A DNA stretch of 64,000 nucleotides, from contig JANPHP010000270.1 in the NCBI GenBank assembly GCA_031424495.1, forward strand, positions 12,682 through 76,681, given 5' to 3'. The position numbers were made by a program, and so were the translations under genes. Positions 17,576 to 26,661 of this stretch are shown piece by piece. The notes under the pieces were generated by a model that worked only from the letters and a program-made list of their open reading frames with translations, was not told the DNA's origin and made no database searches. The DNA is from JADKCL01 sp031424495. GTDB taxonomy: Bacteria > Bacteroidota > Bacteroidia > J057 > JADKCL01. How positions within the stretch are numbered: the first letter of the stretch is position 1; each line of letters starts with the position of its first letter.

Positions 17576-18763
17576 ATGTTTACGAGAGTAGAGGTTAAGA
17601 ATTTCAGGTCGTTGCGGGACGTGAGCGTGCCCCTGAGCAATTTTCATGTGCTGGTGGGTGGGAATGGTAGCGGGAAGACTACGTTTTTGGATGTGTTTGC
17701 GTTTATGGGAGATATTTTGAATGAGGGGGTCGATGAGGCGGTCAAAGCGTGGGGAAGTCTCAAAGAGCTTACATTTTGTGGATTAGGTGAAGAAATTGAA
17801 TTTGCATTTGAAGCGATAATCCCAGAAAGCATCCAAGAGAAATTTCATGGCGATTTCGACTCCATTCGTTATGAAATTTCCATTTTCGGTAATGAAGTTC
17901 GTATTCCTTGTGTTAAAAATGAGCATTGTTTTCTCTTTCATTCGAAACATGGTACGACCGAAGGCAAAAAACAGTTTGTGATTGAGCGTTTGGATCGCAG
18001 TTCCACAATCATGTCTGCTGAAATCAGCGATGATGATAAGATCAATAGAGTTCTTCAATTTGGACTATGGAATGATACACTGGCTTTGACAAATTTACCC
18101 GAGGATGTCAATAAATTTCCATGCTCGATTTGGCTCAAAAACCAATTCAAAAAATTCATCCAACCCATCCAAATAGAAAGCGATGCGATCAATAAAGCAG
18201 GAAAAGAAGGTCGCCTTGGAACAGTAAGTGCTGATGGCTCCAATTTGCCTTGGCTGATTGCTTCGCTCAAAAAGACCTATCCCGACCGCTACAAATTATG
18301 GTTCAGGCATATACATAGTGATTTTTCTGAAATCAAATCGATCAAGACAGTGCTGCGCGAAGACCAAGACGATATGTTCCTCAAAATCAAATACAAAGAG
18401 GGCCATGAAGTCAAACAATGGATGGTTTCCGATGGTACATTGCGTTACCTATTGTTGACGATCATCCCTTATTTGTTGAATTTGGAAGGATTATTTCTGA
18501 TCGAAGAGCCAGAAATTGGATTGCATCCACGGGCCATACAGTCAGTCATGGATTCTCTGCGCAGTGTCTATAGCGGGCAGGTTTTGGTGACGACACATTC
18601 ACCTGAAACGGTGAATTGTGCAACAAAAAAAGAGCTGCTCATTTTTTCAAAAAATGAAGCGGGGGAAACGCAAATCGTTCCTGCAACGGAGCATCCCTAC
18701 TTTAAGGATTGGAAACTTGATCTAGGCTCTGGCGCATTCTATGGTCCGGGAGTCATGAAGTAG
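17576..18763 (+). CDS. AAA family ATPase of a putative two-gene defence cassette
   Basis: 395 aa, an SMC/ABC-type ATPase (AAA_21/OLD-like). Walker A is GGNGSGKT (28-35), the signature-like SDGTLR is at 285-290, Walker B is LFLIEEPE (E310/E311) and the H-loop is TTHSP (339-343). No nuclease domain is fused. The middle (about 70-280) is diverged and AT-rich compared with neighbours, suggesting transfer. The next gene, 9 bp downstream, encodes a small TOPRIM-like protein. ATPase + TOPRIM pairs act in anti-phage systems (PARIS AriA/AriB, OLD/Gabija-type), and I recall a similar pair in methylation-associated defence systems, but no methylase is present. The defence role is an inference from family and pairing. 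Confidence 0.85.
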   Translation: MFTRVEVKNFRSLRDVSVPLSNFHVLVGGNGSGKTTFLDVFAFMGDILNEGVDEAVKAWGSLKELTFCGLGEEIEFAFEAIIPESIQEKFHGDFDSIRYEISIFGNEVRIPCVKNEHCFLFHSKHGTTEGKKQFVIERLDRSSTIMSAEISDDDKINRVLQFGLWNDTLALTNLPEDVNKFPCSIWLKNQFKKFIQPIQIESDAINKAGKEGRLGTVSADGSNLPWLIASLKKTYPDRYKLWFRHIHSDFSEIKSIKTVLREDQDDMFLKIKYKEGHEVKQWMVSDGTLRYLLLTIIPYLLNLEGLFLIEEPEIGLHPRAIQSVMDSLRSVYSGQVLVTTHSPETVNCATKKELLIFSKNEAGETQIVPATEHPYFKDWKLDLGSGAFYGPGVMK

Positions 18764-18772
18764 TTTCCCAAA

Positions 18773-19399
18773 ATGAAAAAGGATCTCATCATTCTTGCTG
18801 CCGATTCAACTGCTCGTATCATGCTCGAACAGTTGATTGTTCGGTTTCCAAATGCTTTAGGAGTGAGGCCATTTTCTTGCGAAATATTGGTTCATCCCAA
18901 GCGTGATCCTGGCTGCTACAATTTCGGGGTAGATGATTTGACCGAATATGAAAAGCATTTTAAGCATTGCATCCTCATTTTCGACCATGAGGGCTGCGGT
19001 TTTGAACACAAAACTCCTTTGGAAATTGAGGCGGAATTGGAAAGGCAACTGACAATCAGAGGATGGTCTAATCGCAATGCAGTCATAGTCATCGAACCAG
19101 AATTGGAAAATTGGGTATGGACCAATTCCATTCACACAGCAACGGCAATGGGATGGGAAGACCTCACCTCGCTGAACGAATGGCTGGTCGAGCGAAGATG
19201 GTTGCAGCCTGATGCTGCGAAACCTAGGCGCCCCAAAGAAGCTATGCAAGCTGCTGTAAAGCAGAAGCTAAGAACTCAGATCGCATCCTCCACCTTCGCC
19301 ACCATCGCCCAAAAAGCCTCCTTCAAATCCTGCACATCCCCCTCATTCCTCAAATTCAAGTCCACCATCACCACTTGGTTTCAAACGCAAAATCCATGA
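18773..19399 (+). CDS. TOPRIM-like (DUF4276/MAD4-type) partner of the AAA ATPase
   Basis: 208 aa. The core has a hydrophobic strand ending in IFDHEGCG (D71-x-E73) and a second strand, VIVIEPELENWVW (E108, E110, E112), like DUF4276 proteins where the E-x-E-x-W motif is conserved. The first TOPRIM motif, normally an EG after strand 1, reads LAADST here, so the usual catalytic Glu appears lost or replaced by D11. The C-terminal helices (from about 165) end in SPSFLKFKSTITTWF, resembling the end of the MAD4-type family, so the protein looks full-length. It lies 9 bp behind the ATPase; its stop overlaps the next gene as ATGA. It is likely the effector or regulator of the pair. Confidence 0.72.
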   Translation: MKKDLIILAADSTARIMLEQLIVRFPNALGVRPFSCEILVHPKRDPGCYNFGVDDLTEYEKHFKHCILIFDHEGCGFEHKTPLEIEAELERQLTIRGWSNRNAVIVIEPELENWVWTNSIHTATAMGWEDLTSLNEWLVERRWLQPDAAKPRRPKEAMQAAVKQKLRTQIASSTFATIAQKASFKSCTSPSFLKFKSTITTWFQTQNP

Positions 19400-19749
19400 G
19401 TCTGCAAGAAGAATTTCATGCTTACCGCACTAAGATGAATGCCCGCATTTTGGGCAGCGACTCCAAGGTCTTCAAGCGCCTGTGGAGCCTCGACACCCTT
19501 ACCTACCAAGACCAAGGCGCGCTCGACAAAAAGACCAAGGAACTCATGGGCCTCTGCGTGTCGCTCGCGATGCGCTGCGACAGTTGTGTGAAATACCATA
19601 TCGAGGAGGCCCTGCAAGCAGGCGCCTCTGAAGCCGAAATCATCGAGACCTTCGAAATCGCCACCGTGATCGGCGGCAGCATCGTGATCCCTGAGCTGCG
19701 CCGCGCATTTGACTACCTCGACGAGCTCATCGGCAACCGGGCAAACTGA
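19396..19749 (+). CDS. Carboxymuconolactone decarboxylase / AhpD-like protein
   Basis: 117 aa from ATG 19396. It has the AhpD-fold motif MRCDSCVKYHIEEALQAGAS with a C-x-x-C and a His three residues after the second Cys, plus the flanking ELMGLCVSLA helix. Proteins with this motif are small thiol peroxidase-like or gamma-carboxymuconolactone decarboxylase relatives; the CxxC suggests a redox role. The start overlaps the previous stop (ATGA), but base usage returns to the chromosomal norm, so the overlap may be accidental at the edge of the cassette. Confidence 0.9.
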   Translation: MSLQEEFHAYRTKMNARILGSDSKVFKRLWSLDTLTYQDQGALDKKTKELMGLCVSLAMRCDSCVKYHIEEALQAGASEAEIIETFEIATVIGGSIVIPELRRAFDYLDELIGNRAN

Positions 19750-19799
19750 AATCCCCCCAAAATACCTAACTTGAGGTCTTGAATCTAAGGTAGGTAAGG

Positions 19800-22172
19800 A
19801 TGAAACAACGCTACGCACTCACGCTTTTGCTATTGCTGACGGTGTACTTGGGCCACGCCCAAAACATCGTCAATGAGCTTTTCAACGCTGGCATCCCCGG
19901 CACATGGACGGTCGTGAATGGCGGCGGAGCGGTCGATACCTGGTTTGGCACGACCAATGGCCTCGCTGGCAATACACTCAACGGCTCCCAGTTTGCATTC
20001 GTGAACAGCGATGCCGCTGGCAACGCCCCCCACCCCATCCTGAGCGAGCAGCTGATCACGCCGACCTTCAACGGCACCACTTACACACAGATTTTGCTCG
20101 AATTTGACCAATACTATCGCGTCTACTCCACGGACCGCGGTTATGTCGAGGTCTGGAATGGCTCGTCTTGGATCATTTTGCTCACGCTCAGCGCCAATAC
20201 CGGCGCCTGGAATGCTCCTAATCACCAGACAATCAACCTCACACCTTACAGCAATGCGGCGATGAAGGTGCGTTTTCGCTATGAAGACAATACCGTCTGG
20301 GCTTGGTGGTGGGCCGTGGACAATGTGCGCATCTATTCGCCCCCGACCAATGAGGCTCAAATCACGGGCGTGACCCTGCCCAGCAAGCAGTGTGGACTCT
20401 CTGCGACCGAGTCCATCACCCTCGCTGGCCGCAACAACGGCACCAATACCATCACCTCGCTGCCCCTGCGCTACCGCATCAACGGCGGCGCGATCGTTTC
20501 TGAAACGATGACCACTGCCGTCGCGCCCAATGCGACCTTCAACTACACATTTACGACGCCCGCAAACATGTCGACGGCGGGCGTGTACAACGTGGATGTA
20601 TGGGCGAGTCTGCCCAACGATGCCATCCCCGCCAACGACAGCATTTTGGGCACGAGCACCAAAAACCATATCGTGATCGGTGCCTTCCCTTATGTCGAGG
20701 ACTTTGAGACCAGCCAAGGCGGCTGGTTTGTCACAGGCACCGCCCCGAGCTGGGCTTGGGGCACGCCAGCAAAGACCACGATCCAAGGGGCCGCATCGGG
20801 CACCAAAGCCTGGGTCACCGGTGGCTTGGGCACGACGCGGTACGCAGACAATGAAAACAACCACGTCGAGGGCCCCTGCCTCGACTTTACCAACACGGGC
20901 GCTCCCTGGGTGGGCCTCAATACTTGGTGGAATGCCGAATTTAGCTGGGATGGGGCCAATCTACAGACGAGTATCGACAGCGGCCTGACCTGGGTGAATG
21001 TCGGACAGCTCGGCGACCCTGACAACTGGTACACCGACGATGCCATCGACGGCAATCCCGGCGGATCACCCGAGGGCTGGTCGGGCCGAGCAGCCACCAC
21101 TAATGGCAGCGCAGGCTGGCGTCGCTCAGTGCACAGCCTCGCCTACTTGGCAGGCGAGGAGGATGTGATCGTGCGCATCAACTTTGCGAGCGATGCATCG
21201 GTTGTTGATGACGGCTTCGCCTTTGACAACTTCAATGTCGCCCGGCAGCCTAGCATGTACCTCGGCCCCGATGTGCAGGCTTGCGACAGCGCCATTTTGG
21301 ATGCAGGATTCGCCGCTTCTTGGATTTGGAGCACAGGCGACTCCACGCAAACCGATACCATTTACCAGACGGGCAACTATACCGCAACCGTGCGCGACAG
21401 CTTTGGATTTCCGGCAACAGACGTGATCCAGGTGACGATCGAGGGGCCACGCAATTGGGATTTGGGCAATGATAGTTCGCTCTGCAATACCACCCAGTTT
21501 GTGCTCACAGCAGGCTCCATCGGTCAGGATTTCCTCTGGTCCACAGGCGATACCACGCAGCAACTCACAGCTACGAGCTCGGGTTTGTACACCGTGACGG
21601 CGACCAGTGCCATCGGCTGCGCACGTGCAGACAGCATCAACCTTTCATTCTCTGACTTACGGGCGAATATCGATATGCTGGCTACACCCATCTGCCGAGG
21701 CATGCCTTTCACATTTTATGATTTTAGTGGCGGCAACCCGACGAGTTGGTATTGGGATTTTGGCAATGGGAATCTGAGCACCAACCAGAATCCGACGACC
21801 GTGTACACTGCGGGCGGCACGTTCAACCTGAGCCTGCGTGTGAGCGACGGACTTTGTACCGACGATACGACGATGCTTGTGCTCGTAGAGATTTGCACAG
21901 GAAACGATGCAGTACTGGTGGATGGATTCAGCGCCTACCCTGTACCGACTGGCGATCAATTGCAGCTTGCGGGACTTGATCGCCACGATGAGGCCTTGCA
22001 ATTGCGCGTGATGGATATTGCAGGGCGCATGCTGATGGAAAACGAAATTCCACAAGGTTCCAAGCCAGCGCAATTGCCGATCGATACACACTCACTTGCT
22101 GATGGCGTGTATTTTTTGGAGTTGCATGGAGACGGCATTCAATGGCAGCAAAAATTCATCGTGCGGCACTAA
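19800..22172 (+). CDS. T9SS cargo with choice-of-anchor, PKD and C-terminal sorting domains
   Basis: 790 aa. A signal peptide (MKQRYALTLLLLLTVYLGHAQ) is followed by a jelly-roll of cleaved-adhesin/choice-of-anchor type (about 22-180), an internal CARDB-like stretch (about 190-285) and a second jelly-roll (about 295-480; GTPAKTTI and GAASGTKAWVTGGL). Two short Ig-like segments with D-STGD repeats and a PKD domain (about 625-700; WYWDFGNGNLSTNQNPTTVY) come next. A C-terminal type IX sorting domain (about 710-790) ends DGVYFLELHGDG...KFIVRH. It is exported and anchored at or released from the surface, likely as an adhesin or matrix protein. It shares a module with the next gene. Confidence 0.9.
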   Translation: MKQRYALTLLLLLTVYLGHAQNIVNELFNAGIPGTWTVVNGGGAVDTWFGTTNGLAGNTLNGSQFAFVNSDAAGNAPHPILSEQLITPTFNGTTYTQILLEFDQYYRVYSTDRGYVEVWNGSSWIILLTLSANTGAWNAPNHQTINLTPYSNAAMKVRFRYEDNTVWAWWWAVDNVRIYSPPTNEAQITGVTLPSKQCGLSATESITLAGRNNGTNTITSLPLRYRINGGAIVSETMTTAVAPNATFNYTFTTPANMSTAGVYNVDVWASLPNDAIPANDSILGTSTKNHIVIGAFPYVEDFETSQGGWFVTGTAPSWAWGTPAKTTIQGAASGTKAWVTGGLGTTRYADNENNHVEGPCLDFTNTGAPWVGLNTWWNAEFSWDGANLQTSIDSGLTWVNVGQLGDPDNWYTDDAIDGNPGGSPEGWSGRAATTNGSAGWRRSVHSLAYLAGEEDVIVRINFASDASVVDDGFAFDNFNVARQPSMYLGPDVQACDSAILDAGFAASWIWSTGDSTQTDTIYQTGNYTATVRDSFGFPATDVIQVTIEGPRNWDLGNDSSLCNTTQFVLTAGSIGQDFLWSTGDTTQQLTATSSGLYTVTATSAIGCARADSINLSFSDLRANIDMLATPICRGMPFTFYDFSGGNPTSWYWDFGNGNLSTNQNPTTVYTAGGTFNLSLRVSDGLCTDDTTMLVLVEICTGNDAVLVDGFSAYPVPTGDQLQLAGLDRHDEALQLRVMDIAGRMLMENEIPQGSKPAQLPIDTHSLADGVYFLELHGDGIQWQQKFIVRH

Positions 22173-22258
22173 AATCGGATAAAAAGCAGGTGATTTCGGG
22201 ATGAAAGATTAACTTGCAACCGATTAAGAATCTCCCACAATCCGCTATCTATCAAAGT

Positions 22259-25200
22259 ATGAGAAATAAGATTACCACAAAAATGCTTCTTGCAACATGC
22301 GCACTTGCATGTTGGCTTTTGCTTCCTACACAATCTGTACTTGCACAGTATTGCCTACCGACCTACAACAATCCTTGCACCTCTGATGACTTCATCAACA
22401 ACGTGAACTTTGCAGGCATAGTGAACAGTGGAACGGGCTGCAGCAATCCAGGTGTAAGCAACTATACCAGCTACACGGGCTCCTTCACGGCCAATATTGT
22501 CATCAACGCGCCCTCCACGATCACCGTTGCTCCGGGTCCCACTTGGGGGCAGTATTTTGTGGCAATGATCGACTTCAACCACGACAATGACTTTGCCGAT
22601 GCAGGTGAATTTTTTGACATCGGCTACTCGCTCGGCGGCGGTACTGTCACCAACACCATCACAGCTCCTTGCGGTGCCACGCTCGGCCTTACGAGGCTGC
22701 GCATCATGTGCCGCTACGCAAATACCCCGATCCTGCAAAGCGATATCTGCACCACAGGCCTTAGCTTTGGTGAGATTGAGGACTACAATGTGAACGTGAG
22801 TGCTGCTACAGGAATCGATGGCGCCATTACAAGATTTGTCTCTCCTGTCACGGCCTGCGGCCTCACCGCCAACGAAGTCGTGCGCGTGAAAATCAAAAAC
22901 ATCGGCGGAGCTGTCATCAACGGCTATACCGTATGCTACTCGGTCAACAATGGCACCCCGATATGTGAGACTGTCGCGACCGTAATTCCTGCATGCGACT
23001 CCGCCACGCATACATTTGCGACTCCAGCCAACCTCTCTATGGCTGGCCAATATGACCTAGATGCGACGCTCACCGTCAGTGGTGATGCCAATACCGCCAA
23101 CAACGCCATCACCAATTTCATGGTCGACAATATCCCTGTGATCGGCGCCCTCCCCTATGTCCAAAATTTTGATGTTACCAATGGCGGCTGGACTACAAGC
23201 GGCGTGAGTTCGTCATGGGCTTGGGGCGTGCCTGCGGGCACCATCATTTCCCATAGCGCATCACCGACCAAGGCTTGGGTTACCAATCTCACTGGAGCCT
23301 ACAATGATGACGAATTTTCTTACCTCACCTCGCCTTGTTTCAACATGAGCGCGCTCACCGCTGACCCTTACTTGTCGATGTCCCAGATAATCGACATCCA
23401 AAGCTTTAGCGACATTTCCTACCTTGAGATTACCACCAATGCAGGCGCAAGCTGGACCCGTCTCGGCACGGTCACCACTGGCAACAACTGGTACAACGCC
23501 TTCAATGACGGCTGGGAAGGCACGTCGAGTACGGCTGGCAACTGGCGCAGCGCCGACCACCAACTCACCGGAGCCGCAGGATCAGGCGGAGTGCGCGTGC
23601 GTTTTGTGATGAAAGCCGATGCATTTGGCTCGCAAGAAGGCATGGGCGTCGACGATCTGAGGATCAGTGACACCTTGAAAAATGCTGGCGCAGTCGCGCT
23701 TGTGGCACCAATCAACGGTTGCCAACTGAGCGCAACCAGCCCAGTCACTGTTTCCATTAAAAACTGGGGATCTCATCCGATCTCCAACGTCCCTGTTTGC
23801 TATACCTTCAACGGTGGCCCAGCCGTATGCGCGACTGCCCCCGGCCCGATCGCTCCAGGGTCCACCTACACCTATACGTTTACGACTACTGTAAACATGG
23901 CCGCTCCCGGCAGTTACAACCTTGTCACCTACACCAACTGGTCTGCTGACTACACCCACCTGAACGATACGGTACGCGCTACGGTATCGAGCTTGCCTTT
24001 GGTGACGACATTCCCCTACAAGCAGACCTTTGAGTCGGGTCAAGGCGGATGGGCGAGCGGCGGCACGGCCTTCAATGACTGGGCTTATGGCACACCTGCC
24101 AAAACTACCATCGTCGGCGCAGCATCGGGAACCAAGGCTTGGGTGACCGGAGGTCTGAGTTCGGGTCTTTACCAAGACAATGCCAACAACTGGGTCGAGA
24201 GCCCCTGTTTCGACCTGAGCACGCTGAGCAGCCCTTGGGTCACAGCGAAGGTTTGGTGGAATTCAGAATCTTCATGGGATGGAGCCGTGTTGGAATACAC
24301 GACCAACGGCGGTGCATCTTGGATTGAAATTGGTGCATTTGGTGATCCATTCAACTGGTACACCGACAATACTGTAGACGGCTTGATCAACAATGGCGCC
24401 ACTGGCAATGGCTGGACTGGTCGCGCGGTAACAGCAAATGGCTCTGGCGGATGGGTATTTGCCAAACACAATATTTCAGCACTCGCTGGCCAATCAAGCG
24501 CGCGGTTCAGGATGCACTTTGCCACTGACGGTAGCGTGACAGACGATGGCTTCGCCTTTGACGACTTTGTCATTGCAGAAACACCAGCCGTGGCATTGGG
24601 CCCAGACGTGATAATTTGTGGAAACTACACGATCAACCCCGGCTTGACGAACGGTACCTTTCTTTGGACGGGTGGTGCCACCACCCCCACGCTCACAGTG
24701 AATGCACCGGGCACCTATACACTGGAATACACCGATAGCTTGGGTTTGACGGGCATCGACACCATTGTTTTGAGCAGTTCACCGACCTTACCTGTGAGCT
24801 TGGGGAATGACCAAATCGTCTGTCACGGCGACAGCGCTTGCTTCACCGTCAATACCACCGACTACCCTGCATTGATTTGGAGCACCGGTGCTACCACGGG
24901 TCAAATCTGTGTGACCACCGGCGGCACTTGGAGTATCCAAGCCACAGACGCCATCGGCTGTACCACGCGCGACTCGGTCACGACCACCGTCGTGGCCCTG
25001 CCTACCCCCAATATCGGTGCCGATACTACACTTTGCACAGGCGATACCCTTTGCATAGGCAGCAACTGTGGCCCCAACCATACCTATATCTGGTCAAACG
25101 GATCCACCACCCAACAGATCTGCCTCACATCTGCTGGCCAATTTTGGATGCGGTGCATCGATGCCAACGGTTGCAGCGGTGGCGACAGCATAGCGGTTAC

Positions 25201-25714
25201 CGCAGCGGCTATGCCCGTAGCCATCGGCTCGGCAGACACAGCCAACTGCCCGATCGTGCAGTTTACCAGCAGCTCCACCGGAACCAGTGTCATGTGGCAA
25301 TTTGGCGATGGCACTACTGCCACCACTGCAAACGTGAGCCACGACTATACAGCAGCCGGCAACGGCAGCTATACCGTCACCCTCACGAGCTTGAACGATT
25401 GCGGCTCCAACTCGACAACATTTGTGGTGGATATCAACTGCCTCGTGAGCATCGGTAGCAGCCTCGACAACCAAGTGAAGGTATTTCCCAACCCGAACGA
25501 CGGCAAATTCAAGTTGGAGACTACACTCATCGGCAGCGCTGATGTGACAGTAACCATCGTGGACTTGGCAGGCAAGACAGTATTTGCCCGTAATTATGGT
25601 CAGGCAGCGGGCCGCTTCTCTGAGGCGATCGATCTGCAAGCCAGCAAAGGCGTCTATTTTGTCAAGTTTGATGCAGGTGGCCAAGTCACCGTCAAGAAAC
25701 TCGTCATCCGCTAA
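22259..25714 (+). CDS. Large T9SS cargo protein with GEVED, choice-of-anchor and PKD domains
   Basis: 1151 aa from ATG 22259 (an in-frame TTG at 22214 would add 15 residues without benefit). Signal peptide: MLLATCALACWLLLPTQSVLAQ. The GEVED-type domain (about 85-185; MIDFNHDNDFADAGEFFDIG, FGEIEDYNV) precedes two CARDB-like and two jelly-roll modules. The second jelly-roll is almost the same as in the upstream gene (GTPAKTTIVGAASGTKAWVTGGL). Ig-like repeats, a PKD domain near 1010-1070 (MWQFGDGT) and a sorting domain ending VKKLVIR follow. Many Cys pairs suggest extracellular disulfides. A strong terminator follows. Confidence 0.9.
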   Translation: MRNKITTKMLLATCALACWLLLPTQSVLAQYCLPTYNNPCTSDDFINNVNFAGIVNSGTGCSNPGVSNYTSYTGSFTANIVINAPSTITVAPGPTWGQYFVAMIDFNHDNDFADAGEFFDIGYSLGGGTVTNTITAPCGATLGLTRLRIMCRYANTPILQSDICTTGLSFGEIEDYNVNVSAATGIDGAITRFVSPVTACGLTANEVVRVKIKNIGGAVINGYTVCYSVNNGTPICETVATVIPACDSATHTFATPANLSMAGQYDLDATLTVSGDANTANNAITNFMVDNIPVIGALPYVQNFDVTNGGWTTSGVSSSWAWGVPAGTIISHSASPTKAWVTNLTGAYNDDEFSYLTSPCFNMSALTADPYLSMSQIIDIQSFSDISYLEITTNAGASWTRLGTVTTGNNWYNAFNDGWEGTSSTAGNWRSADHQLTGAAGSGGVRVRFVMKADAFGSQEGMGVDDLRISDTLKNAGAVALVAPINGCQLSATSPVTVSIKNWGSHPISNVPVCYTFNGGPAVCATAPGPIAPGSTYTYTFTTTVNMAAPGSYNLVTYTNWSADYTHLNDTVRATVSSLPLVTTFPYKQTFESGQGGWASGGTAFNDWAYGTPAKTTIVGAASGTKAWVTGGLSSGLYQDNANNWVESPCFDLSTLSSPWVTAKVWWNSESSWDGAVLEYTTNGGASWIEIGAFGDPFNWYTDNTVDGLINNGATGNGWTGRAVTANGSGGWVFAKHNISALAGQSSARFRMHFATDGSVTDDGFAFDDFVIAETPAVALGPDVIICGNYTINPGLTNGTFLWTGGATTPTLTVNAPGTYTLEYTDSLGLTGIDTIVLSSSPTLPVSLGNDQIVCHGDSACFTVNTTDYPALIWSTGATTGQICVTTGGTWSIQATDAIGCTTRDSVTTTVVALPTPNIGADTTLCTGDTLCIGSNCGPNHTYIWSNGSTTQQICLTSAGQFWMRCIDANGCSGGDSIAVTAAAMPVAIGSADTANCPIVQFTSSSTGTSVMWQFGDGTTATTANVSHDYTAAGNGSYTVTLTSLNDCGSNSTTFVVDINCLVSIGSSLDNQVKVFPNPNDGKFKLETTLIGSADVTVTIVDLAGKTVFARNYGQAAGRFSEAIDLQASKGVYFVKFDAGGQVTVKKLVIR

Positions 25715-25732
25715 TCGCTAGCCGACTACTTG

Positions 25733-25774
25733 CAAGACCTCCCTGGCATCGCGCTGGGGAGGTCTTGTTTTTTT
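25733..25774 (+). terminator. Intrinsic terminator
   Basis: The arms CAAGACCTCCC (25733-25743) and GGGAGGTCTTG (25757-25767) form a perfect 11-bp stem with a 13-nt loop, followed at once by seven T residues. It is placed 19 bp after the large T9SS gene. The classical rho-independent shape gives a clear call. Confidence 0.92.
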
Positions 25775-25808
25775 GCACCTATCGCTTACTTTACCCCCAA
25801 GCCCAGAA

Positions 25809-26031
25809 ATGTCATGTCGACCGAATCGAAGATGTAGCGGAGACATCTAGCGCCTATCGATACACTTCCAACTGTCTGCTATTGCTGATGAAGAGCGACA
25901 AATCGGAGTCTTCAAGTAGGAGGTGTATTTGTCGGCGCTAGATGTGCTCATGACCGCCTTTTTTCAAAGGTATTCGCGAGTGCTTCGCAATTCTCGGCGG
26001 CTCCGCCTCGGCGGATTGCTCGACATGACAT
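25809..26031. repeat. Nested inverted-repeat element (MITE-like)
   Basis: A perfect 12-bp terminal inverted repeat, ATGTCATGTCGA (25809-25820) against TCGACATGACAT (26020-26031), encloses a second perfect 12-bp pair, ACATCTAGCGCC (25843-25854) against GGCGCTAGATGT (25934-25945). Smaller matched segments lie between (GACAAAT/ATTTGTC). There is no open frame of note in 223 bp. It looks like a small non-autonomous palindromic element; no flanking target duplication was identified. It occupies most of the 428-bp gap after the T9SS gene. Confidence 0.7.
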
Positions 26032-26130
26032 GATACCGACTTCATTCAGCCAAGTCCTGTTTTCTGAAATTCGTTTTCCTGATGGCAACGAGGCCTACTA
26101 GCAAACTTCCAGACTAGCATATTTTTTTCC

Positions 26131-26138
26131 TAAATTCG
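26131..26138 (+). promoter_or_regulatory. Minus-7-like element abutting the FKBP start
   Basis: TAAATTCG is one mismatch from TAnnTTTG and lies 4 bp before ATG 26143. If used, the transcript would begin at or near the start codon. Weak on its own, but the arrangement recurs elsewhere in the window. Confidence 0.4.
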
Positions 26139-26142
26139 TAGC

Positions 26143-26604
26143 ATGAAGCATATCACAATGTTGTTGCTGCTGGCTGCCCTCGTTATGGTGAGCTGCAAGA
26201 AATTTGATCCTGAAAAGCAAGCGGAGTTGGATGAAACCATCATCACCGACTACATCACTGCCAATGGCCTGACCTCCAAGGCGGTGGCTACGGGTTCTGG
26301 CTTGTATTACGTGATCGATAGTTTGGGGACAGGCGTGTACCCGACGCTGGCTTCCACGGTGACGGTAGCCTACAAGGGCACGCTTACAGACGGCACGATC
26401 TTCGACAAAAGCACTGTAACAGGCGCGACCTTTCCGCTCTCGGGCGTGATCGAAGGCTGGCAAGAAGGCATTCCGAAATACAAAGAAGGCGGCAAGGGCA
26501 AATTGCTGATCCCATCGGCCCTCGGCTATGGCAATCAGCTAGTTGGCTCGATCCCGAAAAACTCCGTGCTCATCTTTGACGTCACCCTGATCGACGTGCA
26601 GTAA
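26143..26604 (+). CDS. FKBP-type peptidyl-prolyl cis-trans isomerase, lipoprotein
   Basis: 153 aa. A lipoprotein signal with lipobox LVMVSC (Cys at 18) is followed by a linker and an FKBP domain (about 60-152). Conserved segments include VTVAYKGTLTDGTIFDKS, FPLSGVIEGWQEGI, GGKGKLLIPSALGYG and NSVLIFDVTLIDV, so the active-site Tyr, Asp, Val-Ile, Trp and Tyr positions are all filled. It speeds proline isomerisation of envelope proteins. It is anchored in a membrane on the periplasmic side. The DJ-1-like gene starts 57 bp downstream. Confidence 0.95.
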   Translation: MKHITMLLLLAALVMVSCKKFDPEKQAELDETIITDYITANGLTSKAVATGSGLYYVIDSLGTGVYPTLASTVTVAYKGTLTDGTIFDKSTVTGATFPLSGVIEGWQEGIPKYKEGGKGKLLIPSALGYGNQLVGSIPKNSVLIFDVTLIDVQ

Positions 26605-26661
26605 TCGTTGCTGCTGGCTAGTTTGCAGCTGCATGGAGGAGGACTTCATGCCCCATTGTGC

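Noticed and set aside
16640..17647. A 335-codon minus-strand frame over the NAD synthetase.
   Set aside because: NadE is complete and unambiguous in the plus strand; the minus frame lacks any motif.
17576..18763. The AAA ATPase considered as a complete OLD nuclease.
   Set aside because: The C-terminus stops soon after the H-loop; no TOPRIM domain is fused. The TOPRIM-like part is in the separate next gene.
19260..19399. A minus-strand reading frame ending VQDLKEAFWAMVEDAI opposite the TOPRIM-like gene end, considered a fragment of a lost gene.
   Set aside because: The plus-strand C-terminus (SFLKFKSTITTWF) fits the expected end of the TOPRIM-like family, so the minus frame is a shadow.
19830..20864. 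A 344-codon minus-strand frame rich in Gly, Arg and Ala.
   Set aside because: Antisense shadow of the first T9SS giant; no domain, signal or promoter.
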